Below are positions 1 through 9,567 of a DNA stretch of 64,000 nucleotides, piece after piece. The notes below the pieces were generated by a model. The model was not told the DNA's origin. It saw only the letters and a list, made by a program, of their open reading frames with translations, and did not search any database. This DNA is from Pseudomonas sp. DC1.2. GTDB taxonomy: Bacteria; Pseudomonadota; Gammaproteobacteria; Pseudomonadales; Pseudomonadaceae. Location of the stretch: NCBI RefSeq assembly GCF_034351645.1, contig NZ_CP133782.1:5610001-5674000 (forward strand). The letters are read 5' to 3'. Within the stretch, counting starts at the first letter, position 1. Every line of letters starts with the position of its first letter. Made by a program: the position numbers and the translations under genes.

Positions 1-854
1 TCCTTGTCCTTGAGATTAAGCAGGCTGGTGGCGCCCAACAGGTCCGCGCCGTTCTCGCGCTGCGCCATAAATCGTGCGGTGGCGGAGGTCGCCCCGCCTT
101 CAGACAGGCAGTACACCGATGCGCCCGACGCAGTGAGCCGTGGCGCCGCATCGGCATGTACCGAAATAAACATGTCAGCGCTGTGCTTGCGAGCAATCTC
201 CACGCGCTTGCGCAGCGGCACAAAGAAGTCGTCGTTGCGCACCAGTTTCACGTCAAAGCCTTTCTCGCGCTTCAAGCGTTTCGCCAGCAATTGTGCAATC
301 GATAGCACCACGTCTTTTTCCCGCTCACCTTTAGCGCCGACCGCGCCCGGGTCTTTGCCTCCATGGCCGGGATCGACCACCACAATGATGTCGCGCTTGG
401 GGTGAACCTTGTTGATGATCGATTCACGCAACGGCGCCGCCGCGATCTGCAACGGCGCGGCGGTCTTCATATCGAGTACCAATCGGTGCCCTTGCCCATC
501 CTGTGGCGGCAGCAAAAAACTATTGAGCTGCACCGGCCCGCTGAGGTCGAGAACAATCCGCGTGTCGCTCTGGCCGAAATGGCCGGAGCGGATCGAGCGA
601 ATCACTGTGTTATTCAGCGCTAGCTGACTGAAGTCACCACTGAGACTCGCGCCGCTCAGGTCGATGATCAACCGTTCAGGCGCACTCAAAGAAAAGGTTT
701 TGTACTGCACGGGCCCGCTCAAATCGAACACCAATCGCAACTTATCGTCCGAACGCCACAGTCGCGCATTGCGCACCTGCGTCGCCGAAACACTGAAGGG
801 TAAAACGAAAGCCGCGCTGGCCAGAATCAGGTTGAGCAAATGACGTCTGTGCAT
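1..854 (-). CDS. amiA: N-acetylmuramoyl-L-alanine amidase, partial (3' end beyond window)
   Basis: Zinc-dependent periplasmic amidase that cleaves the stem peptide from MurNAc in peptidoglycan. About 284 codons are visible from ATG at 854. They hold a hydrophobic export signal (residues 5-24), an AMIN targeting domain (about 28-130) and the start of an Amidase_3 catalytic domain from about 155. Expected zinc ligands are present: H164 in DPGHGG, a Glu in GEREK (177-179) and H233 in SVHAD. The gene runs off the left edge. It is divergent from folE2 and shares the Zur-type site at 893-909, matching the zinc-regulated amidase next to folE2 in P. aeruginosa (PA5538). I infer that it is induced by zinc starvation as a replacement amidase. 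The symbol follows that synteny. Confidence 0.88.
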   Translation of the reverse strand, partial: MHRRHLLNLILASAAFVLPFSVSATQVRNARLWRSDDKLRLVFDLSGPVQYKTFSLSAPERLIIDLSGASLSGDFSQLALNNTVIRSIRSGHFGQSDTRIVLDLSGPVQLNSFLLPPQDGQGHRLVLDMKTAAPLQIAAAPLRESIINKVHPKRDIIVVVDPGHGGKDPGAVGAKGEREKDVVLSIAQLLAKRLKREKGFDVKLVRNDDFFVPLRKRVEIARKHSADMFISVHADAAPRLTASGASVYCLSEGGATSATARFMAQRENGADLLGATSLLNLKDK

Positions 855-892
855 GGTGAAAGCTCGCTCGCGAAAAAGCATCGTCGATTTGA

Positions 893-909
893 ATGTAATA
901 ATATAACAT
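893..909. promoter_or_regulatory. Zur-type operator between amiA and folE2
   Basis: ATGTAATAATATAACAT is a 17-bp near-perfect palindrome centred on 901, with one mismatched pair. It lies in the 85-bp gap between the divergent starts at 854 and 940. It fits the Pseudomonas Zur consensus as I recall it (ATGTTATA-N-TATAACAT). Its position suits repression of both promoters when zinc is sufficient. Confidence 0.8.
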
Positions 910-939
910 GCCAAATCAACTCCCACGATGGACCTGCTC

Positions 940-1836
940 ATGAACGCCCAGACTCTGCCGGATATCGCCGCGCAGGCCTCACGCCAAGCCCTGCCACTGG
1001 AGTGGGTGGGCATGTGCGGCATTGCCCTTCCTGTTTTATTCGATGGCCAACGGCTGAGCGCCAAGGTCGACGCTGGCGTTAGCCTGGACGAGGGCGACGC
1101 ACGCGGTATTCATATGTCGCGGCTCTACTTGGCGCTGGAAATGCTTGAGCAAGAAAGCCTCACACCCGCACGACTTCGCGAAGTCTTGAAGCGCTTTCTC
1201 GCAACGCACACCGGGCTTTCCAAGTGCGCTTACCTAAAAATCCACATCGGTCTAATGCTCAAAAGACCGGCGCTGATCAGTCCTTTGGCCGGTTGGAAAA
1301 CCTATCCAGCGACGATTGAAGCGCAGGTAAAACACGAGATGTTCCACGTGGAACTTAAAATCGACGTCCCTTACTCCTCAACATGTCCTTGCTCAGCGGC
1401 GTTATCACGCCAGTTGATCCAGCAGCAATTCGTCGATGACTTTGCCAGCGCACCGTTGCAACACGCCGACGTTCTGGCGTGGCTCGGTTCCACCGAAGGG
1501 ATCGTCGCGACCCCTCACAGCCAACGCAGCATGGCTCACCTGACGCTGCGTCTCGCCGACTACCTCGACGATTTTCCGCTGATTGCGGTGATCAATGACG
1601 CTGAAGCAGCGCTTGGCACCGCTGTGCAAACGGCGGTGAAACGCGCCGACGAGCAAGCGTTTGCGTTGGCCAATGGTCAGAATCTGATGTTCTGCGAGGA
1701 CGCCGCCCGACGCTTGAATCTGGCCTTGAAACGCTCCCCCGGCATCAAGGCATTCCACGTGCGCGTGGTGCATGCCGAAAGCCTTCACGCTCATGACGCA
1801 GTGGCCGAAAGCCGCTGGCAGTGGGAAGCAGCATGA
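940..1836 (+). CDS. folE2: GTP cyclohydrolase FolE2 (zinc-independent, type IB)
   Basis: Converts GTP to 7,8-dihydroneopterin triphosphate, the first step of folate synthesis, and replaces the zinc-dependent FolE when zinc is scarce. The protein has about 298 residues and carries the family segments RGIHMSRL and STCPCSAALSRQ (active-site Cys region). I chose ATG 940 because relatives begin MNA-TLPDIAAQAS; an in-frame ATG at 928 is the alternative, and neither has a strong ribosome binding site. It is the first gene of a tightly packed operon and its stop overlaps the next start (ATGA). A parS-like 16-mer at 1340-1355 lies inside the coding sequence. Confidence 0.95.
   Translation: MNAQTLPDIAAQASRQALPLEWVGMCGIALPVLFDGQRLSAKVDAGVSLDEGDARGIHMSRLYLALEMLEQESLTPARLREVLKRFLATHTGLSKCAYLKIHIGLMLKRPALISPLAGWKTYPATIEAQVKHEMFHVELKIDVPYSSTCPCSAALSRQLIQQQFVDDFASAPLQHADVLAWLGSTEGIVATPHSQRSMAHLTLRLADYLDDFPLIAVINDAEAALGTAVQTAVKRADEQAFALANGQNLMFCEDAARRLNLALKRSPGIKAFHVRVVHAESLHAHDAVAESRWQWEAA
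1340..1355. other. parS-like ParB binding site 1
   Basis: TGTTCCACGTGGAACT contains the perfect 14-bp palindrome GTTCCACGTGGAAC, matching the chromosomal parS sequence of Pseudomonas (TGTTCCACGTGGAACN). It sits within folE2, encoding part of HEMFHVELK. The same 16-mer recurs at 14563-14578. Confidence 0.85.
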
Positions 1837-2504
1837 TTCGTTGCCGGGCCCTACGCTGGGGCGCACCGGGACAACCACTTACGCCCGCCATCGATATCGA
1901 ATTATCCAAAGGCAGTCTGACGGCGATTATCGGTGCCAACGGATCAGGAAAAAGCAGCCTGCTGAAAGTCATCGCCGGTCTGCAAAAACCGCTGGCCGGG
2001 AACGTAATCCTCGATGTACCACGCAAGAGCAGACTTTCGTTCCTTCCACAGCAGCAGCACCTCGACCGACAATTCCCCATCAGCCTGCAAGAGTTGATCG
2101 CCGCAGGCTTCTGGGGCAGTAAACAATCGGCAGCGCTGCGCGCACAACGCCTGAAGTCAGCACTGGAAGACTGGTGCCTGACCGGGTTGGAGCATCGGCC
2201 CTTAATGGCGCTTTCCGGTGGTGAATTGCAGCGCGCCTTACTCGCCCGTTTAAGCCTCGCCGACGCCCCTCTGCTGCTCATGGATGAGCCGCATGCTGCG
2301 CTTGACGAACTGGGTCAGGAATTGTTGTGGAAACACATTCACGCCTGGCATGACGAAGGCCGGACCCTCGTAGTGGTGTGTCATGACCTGAGCGCGGTGC
2401 GGCGGCACATTCCGCAAACCCTGCTGATAAAAAGCAGCGGCTGCACCCTCGGCCTCAGCACCGAGCTGATTCGCCAACAACCGCAAACGCAGGTGGCTTG
2501 CTGA
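1833..2504 (+). CDS. Metal ABC transporter ATP-binding protein (Zn/Mn type)
   Basis: Energises metal import with the permease and binding protein that follow. It has about 223 residues with Walker A GANGSGKSS near the N-terminus, signature LSGGE, and Walker B LLLMDEPHAALDE followed by the switch VCHD. The start is ATG 1833, which overlaps the folE2 stop and has GGAAG upstream; the longer reading from 1821 has no ribosome binding site. It belongs to the ZnuC/AztA class of cluster-9 transporters. Placement in a Zur-controlled operon points to zinc as substrate. Confidence 0.92.
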   Translation: MIRCRALRWGAPGQPLTPAIDIELSKGSLTAIIGANGSGKSSLLKVIAGLQKPLAGNVILDVPRKSRLSFLPQQQHLDRQFPISLQELIAAGFWGSKQSAALRAQRLKSALEDWCLTGLEHRPLMALSGGELQRALLARLSLADAPLLLMDEPHAALDELGQELLWKHIHAWHDEGRTLVVVCHDLSAVRRHIPQTLLIKSSGCTLGLSTELIRQQPQTQVAC

Positions 2505-3370
2505 TGATCGCCGCCACCCACCTTTGGCAACCGTTCCAAGAGTTTGTATTTATGCGCCGGGCGCTGCTCGGCGGCCTGGTGCTGGCGTGCAGCACCGCAC
2601 CACTTGGCGTGTTTTTGATCTTGCGCCGCATGAGCCTGATCGGCGATGCAGTGGCTCATGGCATTCTGCCCGGTGCCGCACTGGGCTTTTGGTTTGCCGG
2701 TTTAAGTCTTCCCGCGCTGACCCTTGGCGGACTCGGTGCCGGCCTGAGCATGGCCGGACTTGCGGCGTGGATCACCCGCCGCACCGGCCTGCGCGAGGAC
2801 GCCAGCCTCGCCGCGATTTACCCAATTTCACTGGCCAGCGGCGTGTTAATCCTCGGCATCGCCGGCAAACGCCTCGATCTGCTGCACCTGCTCTTCGGCT
2901 CGGCGCTGGCGGTCGATGGGCCGACATTGACGGGCATGCTCTGGGTTTCGGGTTTCAGCCTGATAGCGATGGCGCTGATCTACAAGCCACTCTTGCTGGA
3001 TACCCTTGACCCGCTCTTCTTGCAAACCGTCAGCCGCCTCGGCCCGCTCGCCCACGGCGTATTCCTGACCTTGGTCGTGCTGAATCTGGTGATCGGGTTC
3101 CAAGCCATCGGCGCGTTGATGGTGGTGGGCTTGATGATGTTGCCGGCCGCCGCCTCACGATTCTGGAGCCGACGCTTGCCGGTATTAATGGGTATCTCAG
3201 CCGTACTCGGTTGCTTGTCCGTGTGGTTCGGTTTGCTGCTGTCGTTCTATTACTCGCTGCCCAGTGGTCCGGCCATCGTGCTGGTGGCTGGCAGCTTATA
3301 CCTGCTGTCCGTGGTGTTCGGTCCGGTGCATGGTTTGTTGCGCCGCCCGCCTTTGCTCACATCCCAATGA
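2504..3370 (+). CDS. Metal ABC transporter permease (ABC-3 family)
   Basis: Inner-membrane channel of the metal importer, about 288 residues with roughly eight hydrophobic segments. Family features include LILRRMSLIGDAVAHGILPGAA near the N-terminus and GFQAIGALMVVGLMMLPAAASR in the C-terminal half. The start is ATG 2504, overlapping the preceding stop; a TTG at 2498 also opens the frame but is less likely. It is homologous to ZnuB/AztB and is translationally coupled to the ATPase and the binding protein. Confidence 0.92.
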   Translation: MIAATHLWQPFQEFVFMRRALLGGLVLACSTAPLGVFLILRRMSLIGDAVAHGILPGAALGFWFAGLSLPALTLGGLGAGLSMAGLAAWITRRTGLREDASLAAIYPISLASGVLILGIAGKRLDLLHLLFGSALAVDGPTLTGMLWVSGFSLIAMALIYKPLLLDTLDPLFLQTVSRLGPLAHGVFLTLVVLNLVIGFQAIGALMVVGLMMLPAAASRFWSRRLPVLMGISAVLGCLSVWFGLLLSFYYSLPSGPAIVLVAGSLYLLSVVFGPVHGLLRRPPLLTSQ

Positions 3371-3381
3371 GGTGTTTCCCG

Positions 3382-4257
3382 ATGCGCGCTTTACTCGTGC
3401 TGTTCAGTTTGATGCTGTCACTGTCGGTGTCTGCCGCCGAAAAGCTGCAAGTGGTCACCAGCTTCAGCATCCTCGCAGACATGACCCATCAGGTCGGCGG
3501 CGATCATATCCAGATCACCAACATGGTTGGCCCGGATGCCGATGCCCACACCTACGAGCCAACCCCGGATGATGCCAAAGCGTTGCTCAAAGCCAGGCTC
3601 ATCATCAAGAACGGACTCGGCTTCGAGCCATGGCTGGATCGTCTGGTAACCAGTACCGAAACTAACGCCCAGGTCATCAGCGCGAGCCACGGTGTCATTC
3701 CTCGCTCGATGGATGAAGACGGCGAAACCATTCCGGACCCGCACGCCTGGCACAACCTGGCGAACACCGAGCTGTACATCGCTAACATCACCAAAGCACT
3801 GATCACCGCCGATCCTGCAAACAAAGCCGATTACCAACGCAACAGCCAGGCATACCTGAAACAGATCTACGCCCTGCTCGCCGAAGCGAAAGCCAAGCTC
3901 GGCTCACTGCCGCCGGGTAATCGCAAAATAGTGACCTCCCATGACGCCTTCGGCTACCTCGGCCAAGCCTACAGCATCGACTTCATGGCACCTCAAGGTC
4001 TGTCCACCGAGCGTGAACCTTCGGCCGCCGAAGTCGCGGCGCTGATTACCCAGATTCGCCAGGCCAAGGTCAAAGCGGTGTTCATGGAAAACATCAAAGA
4101 CGCTCGTCTGCTCAAACAAATCGCCGACGAAAGTGGCGCGCAGATCGGCGGCACGCTGTACTCCGACGCACTCGCGGCTACCGGCCCAGCCAGCACGTTC
4201 ACCGGGCTGTTCAAGTACAACCTCAACACCTTGTACGAGGCGTTGAGCAAGCCATGA
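3382..4257 (+). CDS. Periplasmic metal-binding protein of the ABC importer (AztC/TroA-like)
   Basis: Captures the metal in the periplasm for the ABC importer. Start ATG 3382 has GAGG (3369-3372) nine bases upstream and opens a signal peptide ending VSAA (residues 1-19). Probable ligands sit in DAHTYEP, DPHAWHN, TSHDAFGY and LYSDAL. The His-His-His-Asp pattern fits TroA/AztC. There is no His-rich loop of the kind seen in classical ZnuA, so it is probably a second zinc system rather than the primary Znu. Mn cannot be excluded from sequence, but the Zur site and neighbours favour Zn. The stop overlaps the next start (ATGA at 4254). Confidence 0.9.
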   Translation: MRALLVLFSLMLSLSVSAAEKLQVVTSFSILADMTHQVGGDHIQITNMVGPDADAHTYEPTPDDAKALLKARLIIKNGLGFEPWLDRLVTSTETNAQVISASHGVIPRSMDEDGETIPDPHAWHNLANTELYIANITKALITADPANKADYQRNSQAYLKQIYALLAEAKAKLGSLPPGNRKIVTSHDAFGYLGQAYSIDFMAPQGLSTEREPSAAEVAALITQIRQAKVKAVFMENIKDARLLKQIADESGAQIGGTLYSDALAATGPASTFTGLFKYNLNTLYEALSKP

Positions 4258-4814
4258 TCCGTAAGAATCCTTCGGGCGATCTGCCGTTGATTGCGGAGTC
4301 TGCCTACGTGGACAAAACCGCAATCATCTGCGGCAAAGTGGTGATCGGCGAGAACGTGTTCGTCGGCCCTTACGCGGTAATTCGCGCGGACGAAGTCGAT
4401 GCCTCGGGCGAAATGGAGCCGATCACCATCGGCGCCAACTCGAACATTCAGGACGGCGTGGTCATTCACTCCAAGTCCGGTGCAGCGGTGACCATCGGCG
4501 AGTTTAGCTCCATCGCTCACCGCTCGATCGTTCACGGTCCTTGCACCGTCGGCAACCGGGTATTCATCGGTTTCAACAGCGTGCTGTTCAACTGCGTGGT
4601 CGGTGATGGCTGCGTGGTGCGGCATAACTCTGTGGTCGACGGTCGGGACTTACCCGACGCCTTCTACGTACCTTCCACGACCCGCATCGGGCCCGGCACC
4701 GACCTGTCGCAGTTCCCGCCAGTGAGCGTCAGCGCCTCAGAGTTTTCCGAGGACGTGGCGCGGACCAACGTGGATTTGGTGCGCGGCTACAAAGCCCTGC
4801 AAAACGAGTTTTGA
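4254..4814 (+). CDS. Gamma-class carbonic anhydrase (LbH fold)
   Basis: A 186-residue left-handed beta-helix protein of the gamma carbonic anhydrase / acetyltransferase-like family. Hexapeptide repeats run from about residue 22 to 135 (VVIGENVFVGPYAVIRADE and VTIGEFSSIAHRSIVHG, for example). His residues expected to bind metal are present in VVIHS, IAHRSIVHG and VRHNSVV. Gamma enzymes can use Fe or Co instead of Zn, which suits a zinc-sparing operon. The P. aeruginosa counterpart beside folE2 is PA5540. The start overlaps the preceding stop by 4 bp. Confidence 0.9.
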   Translation: MIRKNPSGDLPLIAESAYVDKTAIICGKVVIGENVFVGPYAVIRADEVDASGEMEPITIGANSNIQDGVVIHSKSGAAVTIGEFSSIAHRSIVHGPCTVGNRVFIGFNSVLFNCVVGDGCVVRHNSVVDGRDLPDAFYVPSTTRIGPGTDLSQFPPVSVSASEFSEDVARTNVDLVRGYKALQNEF

Positions 4815-4816
4815 CC

Positions 4817-6154
4817 ATGAGCAGCGTGCTGATTCGCAATGCCCGCCTAGTGAATGAAGGACGCGAATTCGATAGCGATCTGCTGGTGAGCAACGGCCGC
4901 ATCGTGAAGATCGCCAGCAGCATCCAGGACGAACAGGCCGAGGTAGAAATCGACGCCGACGGCCAGTGGCTGCTGCCAGGCATGATCGACGATCAGGTGC
5001 ATTTTCGCGATCCGGGCGCACCTGACAAAGGCAGTTTCTATACCGAATCTCGCGCAGCGGTGGCCGGCGGCATCACCAGTTTCATGGACATGCCGAACAC
5101 CGCTCCCGCCACACTCACCCTGCAAGCACTCGCCGATAAAAAGCGCCGAGCGGCGATCCATTCCGTCGCCAACTATGGCTTCCACTTCGGCGTCAGCAAC
5201 GACAACCTCGACACCGTCGCGGCACTCAATCCATGCGAAGTGGCCGGCGTCAAAGTGTTCATGGGCGCCTCCACCGGCAACATGCTGGTGGACGATCCAC
5301 GCGTTCTTGAGCGATTGTTCGCCAACGTACCCACGATTCTGTTGGCCCACTGCGAACACACACCCAGCATCGGAGCCAATGCCGCGAACCTGCAAGCGCT
5401 GTTCGGCGAGCACATTCCGGCGGCGGCCCATCCATTGATCCGCGATGCCGAAGCCTGCTTTCGCTCTTCGTCATTGGCTGTGGACCTGGCCAGACGTCAT
5501 GGCACCCGACTGCACGTTCTGCACCTGACCACCGCTCGGGAGCTGGCGCTGTTCGAAGACAAACCGCTGGCACAGAAACGCATCACCGCCGAAGTCTGTC
5601 TGCACCACTTGCTGTTCGATGATCGGGACTATTCGCAGCTGGGTAACTTGATCAAGTGCAACCCGGCCATCAAGTCTCAGGCCGACCGCGATGCGTTGCG
5701 TCAGGCCTTGTTGAGTCATCGCCTGGACGTCATTGGCAGCGATCATGCCCCCCACACCTGGGCAGAAAAGCAGCAATCCTATCGCTTGGCGCCCTCGGGC
5801 TTACCCTTGGTGCAGCATGCCTTGCCCGCACTGCTGGAACTGGTAGCGGACAAGGTGCTGCCGATCACTACCCTCGTGGCTAAAACCAGCCATCGGGTGG
5901 CCGATCTATTTGCCATTCCCGACCGGGGTTATCTGCGCGAAGGGTATTGGGCCGACCTGGTGCTGATCAAATCCGAGCCGGACGGCGTCGCCGTTTCCCA
6001 GCAACCCATCCTCTCGCAATGCGGGTGGACGCCGTTCGCGTATCACCGCTTTCGACACCGCGTCAGCACCACGCTGGTGTCAGGGCAATTGGCTTGGCAC
6101 GGCAGTCGGCTACAGGACAACTGTCAGGGATTACCCCTGCGTTTCATGCGCTGA
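4817..6154 (+). CDS. pyrQ: Dihydroorotase, alternative (zinc-starvation paralogue)
   Basis: Class I dihydroorotase of 445 residues catalysing ring closure of carbamoyl aspartate in pyrimidine synthesis. Metal-site signatures are visible: DDQVHFRDPG (about 58-67), HFGVSND, LLAHCEH, VLHLTTARE and GSDHAPHT. Start ATG 4817 follows the carbonic anhydrase stop by two bases; TTG 4811 is in frame but unlikely. It is the last gene of the folE2 operon and corresponds by position to P. aeruginosa PA5541 (pyrQ). I infer that it keeps pyrimidine synthesis running when the usual PyrC is short of zinc. Confidence 0.92.
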   Translation: MSSVLIRNARLVNEGREFDSDLLVSNGRIVKIASSIQDEQAEVEIDADGQWLLPGMIDDQVHFRDPGAPDKGSFYTESRAAVAGGITSFMDMPNTAPATLTLQALADKKRRAAIHSVANYGFHFGVSNDNLDTVAALNPCEVAGVKVFMGASTGNMLVDDPRVLERLFANVPTILLAHCEHTPSIGANAANLQALFGEHIPAAAHPLIRDAEACFRSSSLAVDLARRHGTRLHVLHLTTARELALFEDKPLAQKRITAEVCLHHLLFDDRDYSQLGNLIKCNPAIKSQADRDALRQALLSHRLDVIGSDHAPHTWAEKQQSYRLAPSGLPLVQHALPALLELVADKVLPITTLVAKTSHRVADLFAIPDRGYLREGYWADLVLIKSEPDGVAVSQQPILSQCGWTPFAYHRFRHRVSTTLVSGQLAWHGSRLQDNCQGLPLRFMR

Positions 6155-6209
6155 GCTACTGGCGAACGTAAAACGTAACGTCGCGGTGCGGTGGGCGATG
6201 GCAACGCTT

Positions 6210-6731
6210 TTAAGCCCTGGGTTTAACGGTGCCGCAATCCTGCCCCAGCCAAACCGCACGGGTGTCCAGGCTGCCCTTTTGCTGAATACCGGTGGCGTTG
6301 AAGGTGCCGTTGACCTTGGTCGTGAACTCACGATCGCCAAGGAAGGTGGCGACACCGGTCCCTTGGGCTTTCGGACAGCTAAAGCGGAATGTCCACTGAT
6401 TGCCATTGCGCCCGGTGATTTCCTGCTTGCAGCCCGACTGAGGGTCCGTCAGCGGAATGTTGTCGGACTGTACTTGAGCCTGAGTCAGACAGGCACGAAT
6501 GCCCTTGCCGCCCATGGTGATGCCCTGCTTTTCGAGCGCCGCTCGCTGCTCCGGGGTCATCTGGCTTTGCAGCTGACCCAGAATCAACTGCAAATCCGGA
6601 AGGTTCTGGTCATCGACCTTCATGTTGCTTGAAGTCAGCTCCCACAACCCCGGCTGTAGCATCTGCGCCTGAGCGACCACCGGAAGTGCTAAACCCAAGG
6701 CCAAGGCCAAACCCAGCAGACGAACATTCAT
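6210..6731 (-). CDS. DUF3617 domain protein, exported
   Basis: A 173-residue protein with a clear signal peptide (residues 1-20, ending VAQAQ) and a DUF3617 body beginning MLQPGLWELTSSNMKV. A small C-terminal beta-rich region carries two Cys (GCKQEI and FSCPKAQ) plus QDCGT near the end. Start ATG 6731 has AGGAGT at 6738-6743. Family function is unknown. It converges with the dihydroorotase, whose stop is 55 bp away; I see no strong hairpin terminator in that gap. Confidence 0.85.
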   Translation of the reverse strand: MNVRLLGLALALGLALPVVAQAQMLQPGLWELTSSNMKVDDQNLPDLQLILGQLQSQMTPEQRAALEKQGITMGGKGIRACLTQAQVQSDNIPLTDPQSGCKQEITGRNGNQWTFRFSCPKAQGTGVATFLGDREFTTKVNGTFNATGIQQKGSLDTRAVWLGQDCGTVKPRA

Positions 6732-6862
6732 CGAATAACTCCTGATCAATAGTGGCCGTTAGACGTCAGCCTGATGCTTCGGTTCATGGGGCAATTAAAT
6801 AGCGACATTCTGCACGGAACATGGTCTGTTAAGCATCGATTCTTCAGGAGCAAGGCTGTCCC

Positions 6863-8302
6863 ATGGATTATTTTGGACCGCATGTTTTCGGTTACGTGAT
6901 TGCGCTGCTGCATTCGTTAGGCCTGATCGCCGCCATCCACGCCGTATTGACCGTGCGCACCGCCCAAGGCTCAATCGCCTGGGCCCTCTCGTTGCTGTTC
7001 ATTCCCTACCTGACCCTGATCCCGTATCTGGTCTTCGGCCGCAGCACCTTCGACGGTTACATCAAGGCGCGACGTCAAGCCAACGAAGAAATGCGCAAAG
7101 CCATTTCCGAGCTGAACTGGCGTCCTTGGGTCGAGGAAGCGTTGGCTGCCCGCGCCTCCAGCGCTTACGCATCCTTGAGGGCGATGCCAAAATTGGGCCG
7201 CATGCCGTGTCTGGCGAATAACGAAGTGCGCCTGCTGATCAACGGTACCGCCACGTTCGATGCGATTTTCGACGCCATCAGCCACGCCAAAGAAGCGGTG
7301 CTGATCCAGTTTTTCATCATCCACGACGATCATCTTGGCCAACGGTTGCACGCCCTGCTGCTGCGCAAAGCCGCCGAAGGCGTGGCCATTTACTTGCTCT
7401 ACGATCGCATTGGCAGTCACTCGCTGCCCCGTCGCTACGTGCAATCGTTACGTGATGCCGGCGCAGAGGTCAAAGCCTTTGCCACTCGCAGCGGCTGGCT
7501 CAACCGGTTTCAGGTGAATTTCCGCAACCATCGCAAGATCGTGGTGGTCGACGGAGTCCTGGGCTTCGTCGGCGGGCACAACGTCGGCGACGAATACATG
7601 GGCGAAAAACCGCCCCTCGCACCTTGGCGCGATACTCATGTGCAAGTACGCGGTCCCGTGGTGGCCTGTATGCAGGAATCCTTCGCTGAGGACTGGTTCT
7701 GGGCTGCTCGCTCACTGCCGCCGCTGATCCTGCCGGACGCTTATCCGGACGACGGCGTACTGTGCCAGTTGCTCGCCAGCGGCCCGGCGGACGCCTACGA
7801 AACCTGTTCGCTGTTCTTCGTCGAAGCCATCCATGCCGCGACGGAACGGGTGTGGATCACCAGCCCCTACTTCATCCCTGACGAAGCTGTGTTCGCGGCG
7901 CTACGCCTGGCGGTACTGCGGGGCGTAGATGTGCGGATTCTACTGCCCTCACGTCCCGATCACCGGGTCGTCTATGCCGCGTCCAGCCTGTATGCCTTCG
8001 AAGCAGTACGCGCCGGCGTAAGAATGTTTCGCTACCAGCCAGGCTTCCTGCATCAAAAAGTGGTGTTGATCGACAGCGAAATCAGCGCCATTGGCAGCGC
8101 CAACATGGACAACCGCTCGTTCCGGCTGAATTTTGAAGTGATGTTGCTGACAGTCGACAGCGTGTTTGCCGCCGAGGTGGAGCAGATGCTCAATGACGAC
8201 TTCGCCCAAGCGCATGAGATCGCCAAAGAAGAAAGCCGCAAAACCCACCGCCTGCAAAAGGTTGGCATGCGGGTCGCGCGGCTGATTTCACCGATTCTTT
8301 AA
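6863..8302 (+). CDS. clsA: Cardiolipin synthase
   Basis: Condenses two phosphatidylglycerols to cardiolipin in the inner membrane. The 479-residue length is normal for ClsA. Two N-terminal membrane segments (about 5-27 and 33-54) precede two phospholipase-D domains, each with an HKD motif: HRKIVVVDG near residue 222 and HQKVVLID near 400. Start ATG 6863 follows AGGAG at 6846-6850 by a slightly long spacer. It converges with cfa, the two stops overlapping at 8299-8302, so both neighbours act on membrane phospholipids. Confidence 0.95.
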   Translation: MDYFGPHVFGYVIALLHSLGLIAAIHAVLTVRTAQGSIAWALSLLFIPYLTLIPYLVFGRSTFDGYIKARRQANEEMRKAISELNWRPWVEEALAARASSAYASLRAMPKLGRMPCLANNEVRLLINGTATFDAIFDAISHAKEAVLIQFFIIHDDHLGQRLHALLLRKAAEGVAIYLLYDRIGSHSLPRRYVQSLRDAGAEVKAFATRSGWLNRFQVNFRNHRKIVVVDGVLGFVGGHNVGDEYMGEKPPLAPWRDTHVQVRGPVVACMQESFAEDWFWAARSLPPLILPDAYPDDGVLCQLLASGPADAYETCSLFFVEAIHAATERVWITSPYFIPDEAVFAALRLAVLRGVDVRILLPSRPDHRVVYAASSLYAFEAVRAGVRMFRYQPGFLHQKVVLIDSEISAIGSANMDNRSFRLNFEVMLLTVDSVFAAEVEQMLNDDFAQAHEIAKEESRKTHRLQKVGMRVARLISPIL

Positions 8303-9483
8303 GAGAAGTAGATGTCGTCCCGGGACCAGGGCAGGTCATGGCTGCCATCGGCGTAGGCTTTCACGGCAAGGATTTGATGCAGGTTGATCCAGCCTTTGGC
8401 GAACGCATAAGCGCAACCGGCCAGGTACAGCCGCCAGATCCGCAGGGCCTGCTCAGGCACCTGTTTGGCGGCGGCCTCGAGGTTGTCTTCCAGACGCTCA
8501 CTCCAGTGGTCCAGCGTGCGGGCGTAATGCAGACGCAAACTCTCGACATCAACGATCTCTAAACCGGCGTCGCTGATCTCGGCCGAAATCATCGCCAGGT
8601 GCGGTAACTCTCCATTGGGAAACACGTACTTCTCGATGAAATCACCCGCACCGCGGCCCACGGGGCGGCCGTCGATGTGCTTGGCCGTGATCCCGTGGTT
8701 CATCACCAAACCGCCCTCCTTCACCGCACCGAACAACGTCTTGCAGTATTGGGCCAGGTTCGCGTGCCCCACGTGCTCGAACATGCCGACACTGACCACC
8801 TTATCGAAGCGTTCGTCCTGAGGCAGATCACGGTAGTCCAGCAACTGCAGCTCGACCTGATCGTCCAGGCCTTCAGCGCTTACTCGCTCACGGGCGAGAG
8901 CCAGTTGCTCTTTACTCAGCGTAATTCCGAACACTTTCACGCCAAATTCCCGCGCGGCATAACGTGCCAGTCCGCCCCAACCACAGCCCACATCCAGCAG
9001 GTATTCACCCGGCTGTAGCCGCAGCTTACGGCACAGGTGGCGGAACTTGGCTTGTTGGGCTTGTTCTAGGGTTTCGCTGCCCGTCTCGAAATAAGCACAG
9101 GAATACGCCATGTCACTGTCGAGCCACAGCTGATAAAAGGCGTTGGAGAGGTCGTAATGATAGGAAATGGCTTTCGCGTCGCCTTCCTTGTCATGAAAGG
9201 AGCGGATCGGCTGACTGTCTGCATCGCCCAGCAACGCCTGGCTCCACTCATCGCAGACGCGGATCACCTCGCTGATCGAACCTTCCAGTTCAAGTTTGCC
9301 TTCGACAAATGCCGCCCCCAGCAAGTCGAGGCTTGGGTGAGTGAACTGACTCACCATGTGTGGATCCTTGACCACAATCGTAACGCTGGGCGCCGGCCCT
9401 AAATTGAATTCATGGCCGTCCCAGAGCCGCAGGCGTAGCGGTAGGTGCAGATTCTGTAAGGCCGGTGGAAGTTGCGCGAACAT
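8299..9483 (-). CDS. cfa: Cyclopropane-fatty-acyl-phospholipid synthase
   Basis: Adds a methylene from S-adenosylmethionine across the double bond of phospholipid acyl chains, typically in stationary phase or acid stress. The protein has 394 residues. The SAM site reads [16 protein letters not shown], followed by the family segment [10 protein letters not shown] and the bicarbonate/active-site region near [12 protein letters not shown]. Start ATG 9483 has a GGGGGA ribosome site; the longer frame from 9528 is not needed. A perfect 16-bp palindrome at 9499-9514 lies immediately upstream of the start. Confidence 0.93.
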   Translation of the reverse strand: MFAQLPPALQNLHLPLRLRLWDGHEFNLGPAPSVTIVVKDPHMVSQFTHPSLDLLGAAFVEGKLELEGSISEVIRVCDEWSQALLGDADSQPIRSFHDKEGDAKAISYHYDLSNAFYQLWLDSDMAYSCAYFETGSETLEQAQQAKFRHLCRKLRLQPGEYLLDVGCGWGGLARYAAREFGVKVFGITLSKEQLALARERVSAEGLDDQVELQLLDYRDLPQDERFDKVVSVGMFEHVGHANLAQYCKTLFGAVKEGGLVMNHGITAKHIDGRPVGRGAGDFIEKYVFPNGELPHLAMISAEISDAGLEIVDVESLRLHYARTLDHWSERLEDNLEAAAKQVPEQALRIWRLYLAGCAYAFAKGWINLHQILAVKAYADGSHDLPWSRDDIYFS

Positions 9484-9498
9484 GAAAAATCCCCCTTG

Positions 9499-9514
9499 TT
9501 TCAGACGTCTGAAA
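9499..9514. promoter_or_regulatory. 16-bp perfect palindrome in the cfa leader
   Basis: TTTCAGACGTCTGAAA is fully self-complementary and begins 16 bases upstream of the cfa start codon. It could be an operator or a small leader hairpin near the ribosome binding site. No regulator is identified. Confidence 0.5.
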
Positions 9515-9567
9515 TGAGGGTAGACCATCCTGAAAAAATAGCCGGCTATCTATTTAGCAGCCATTTC

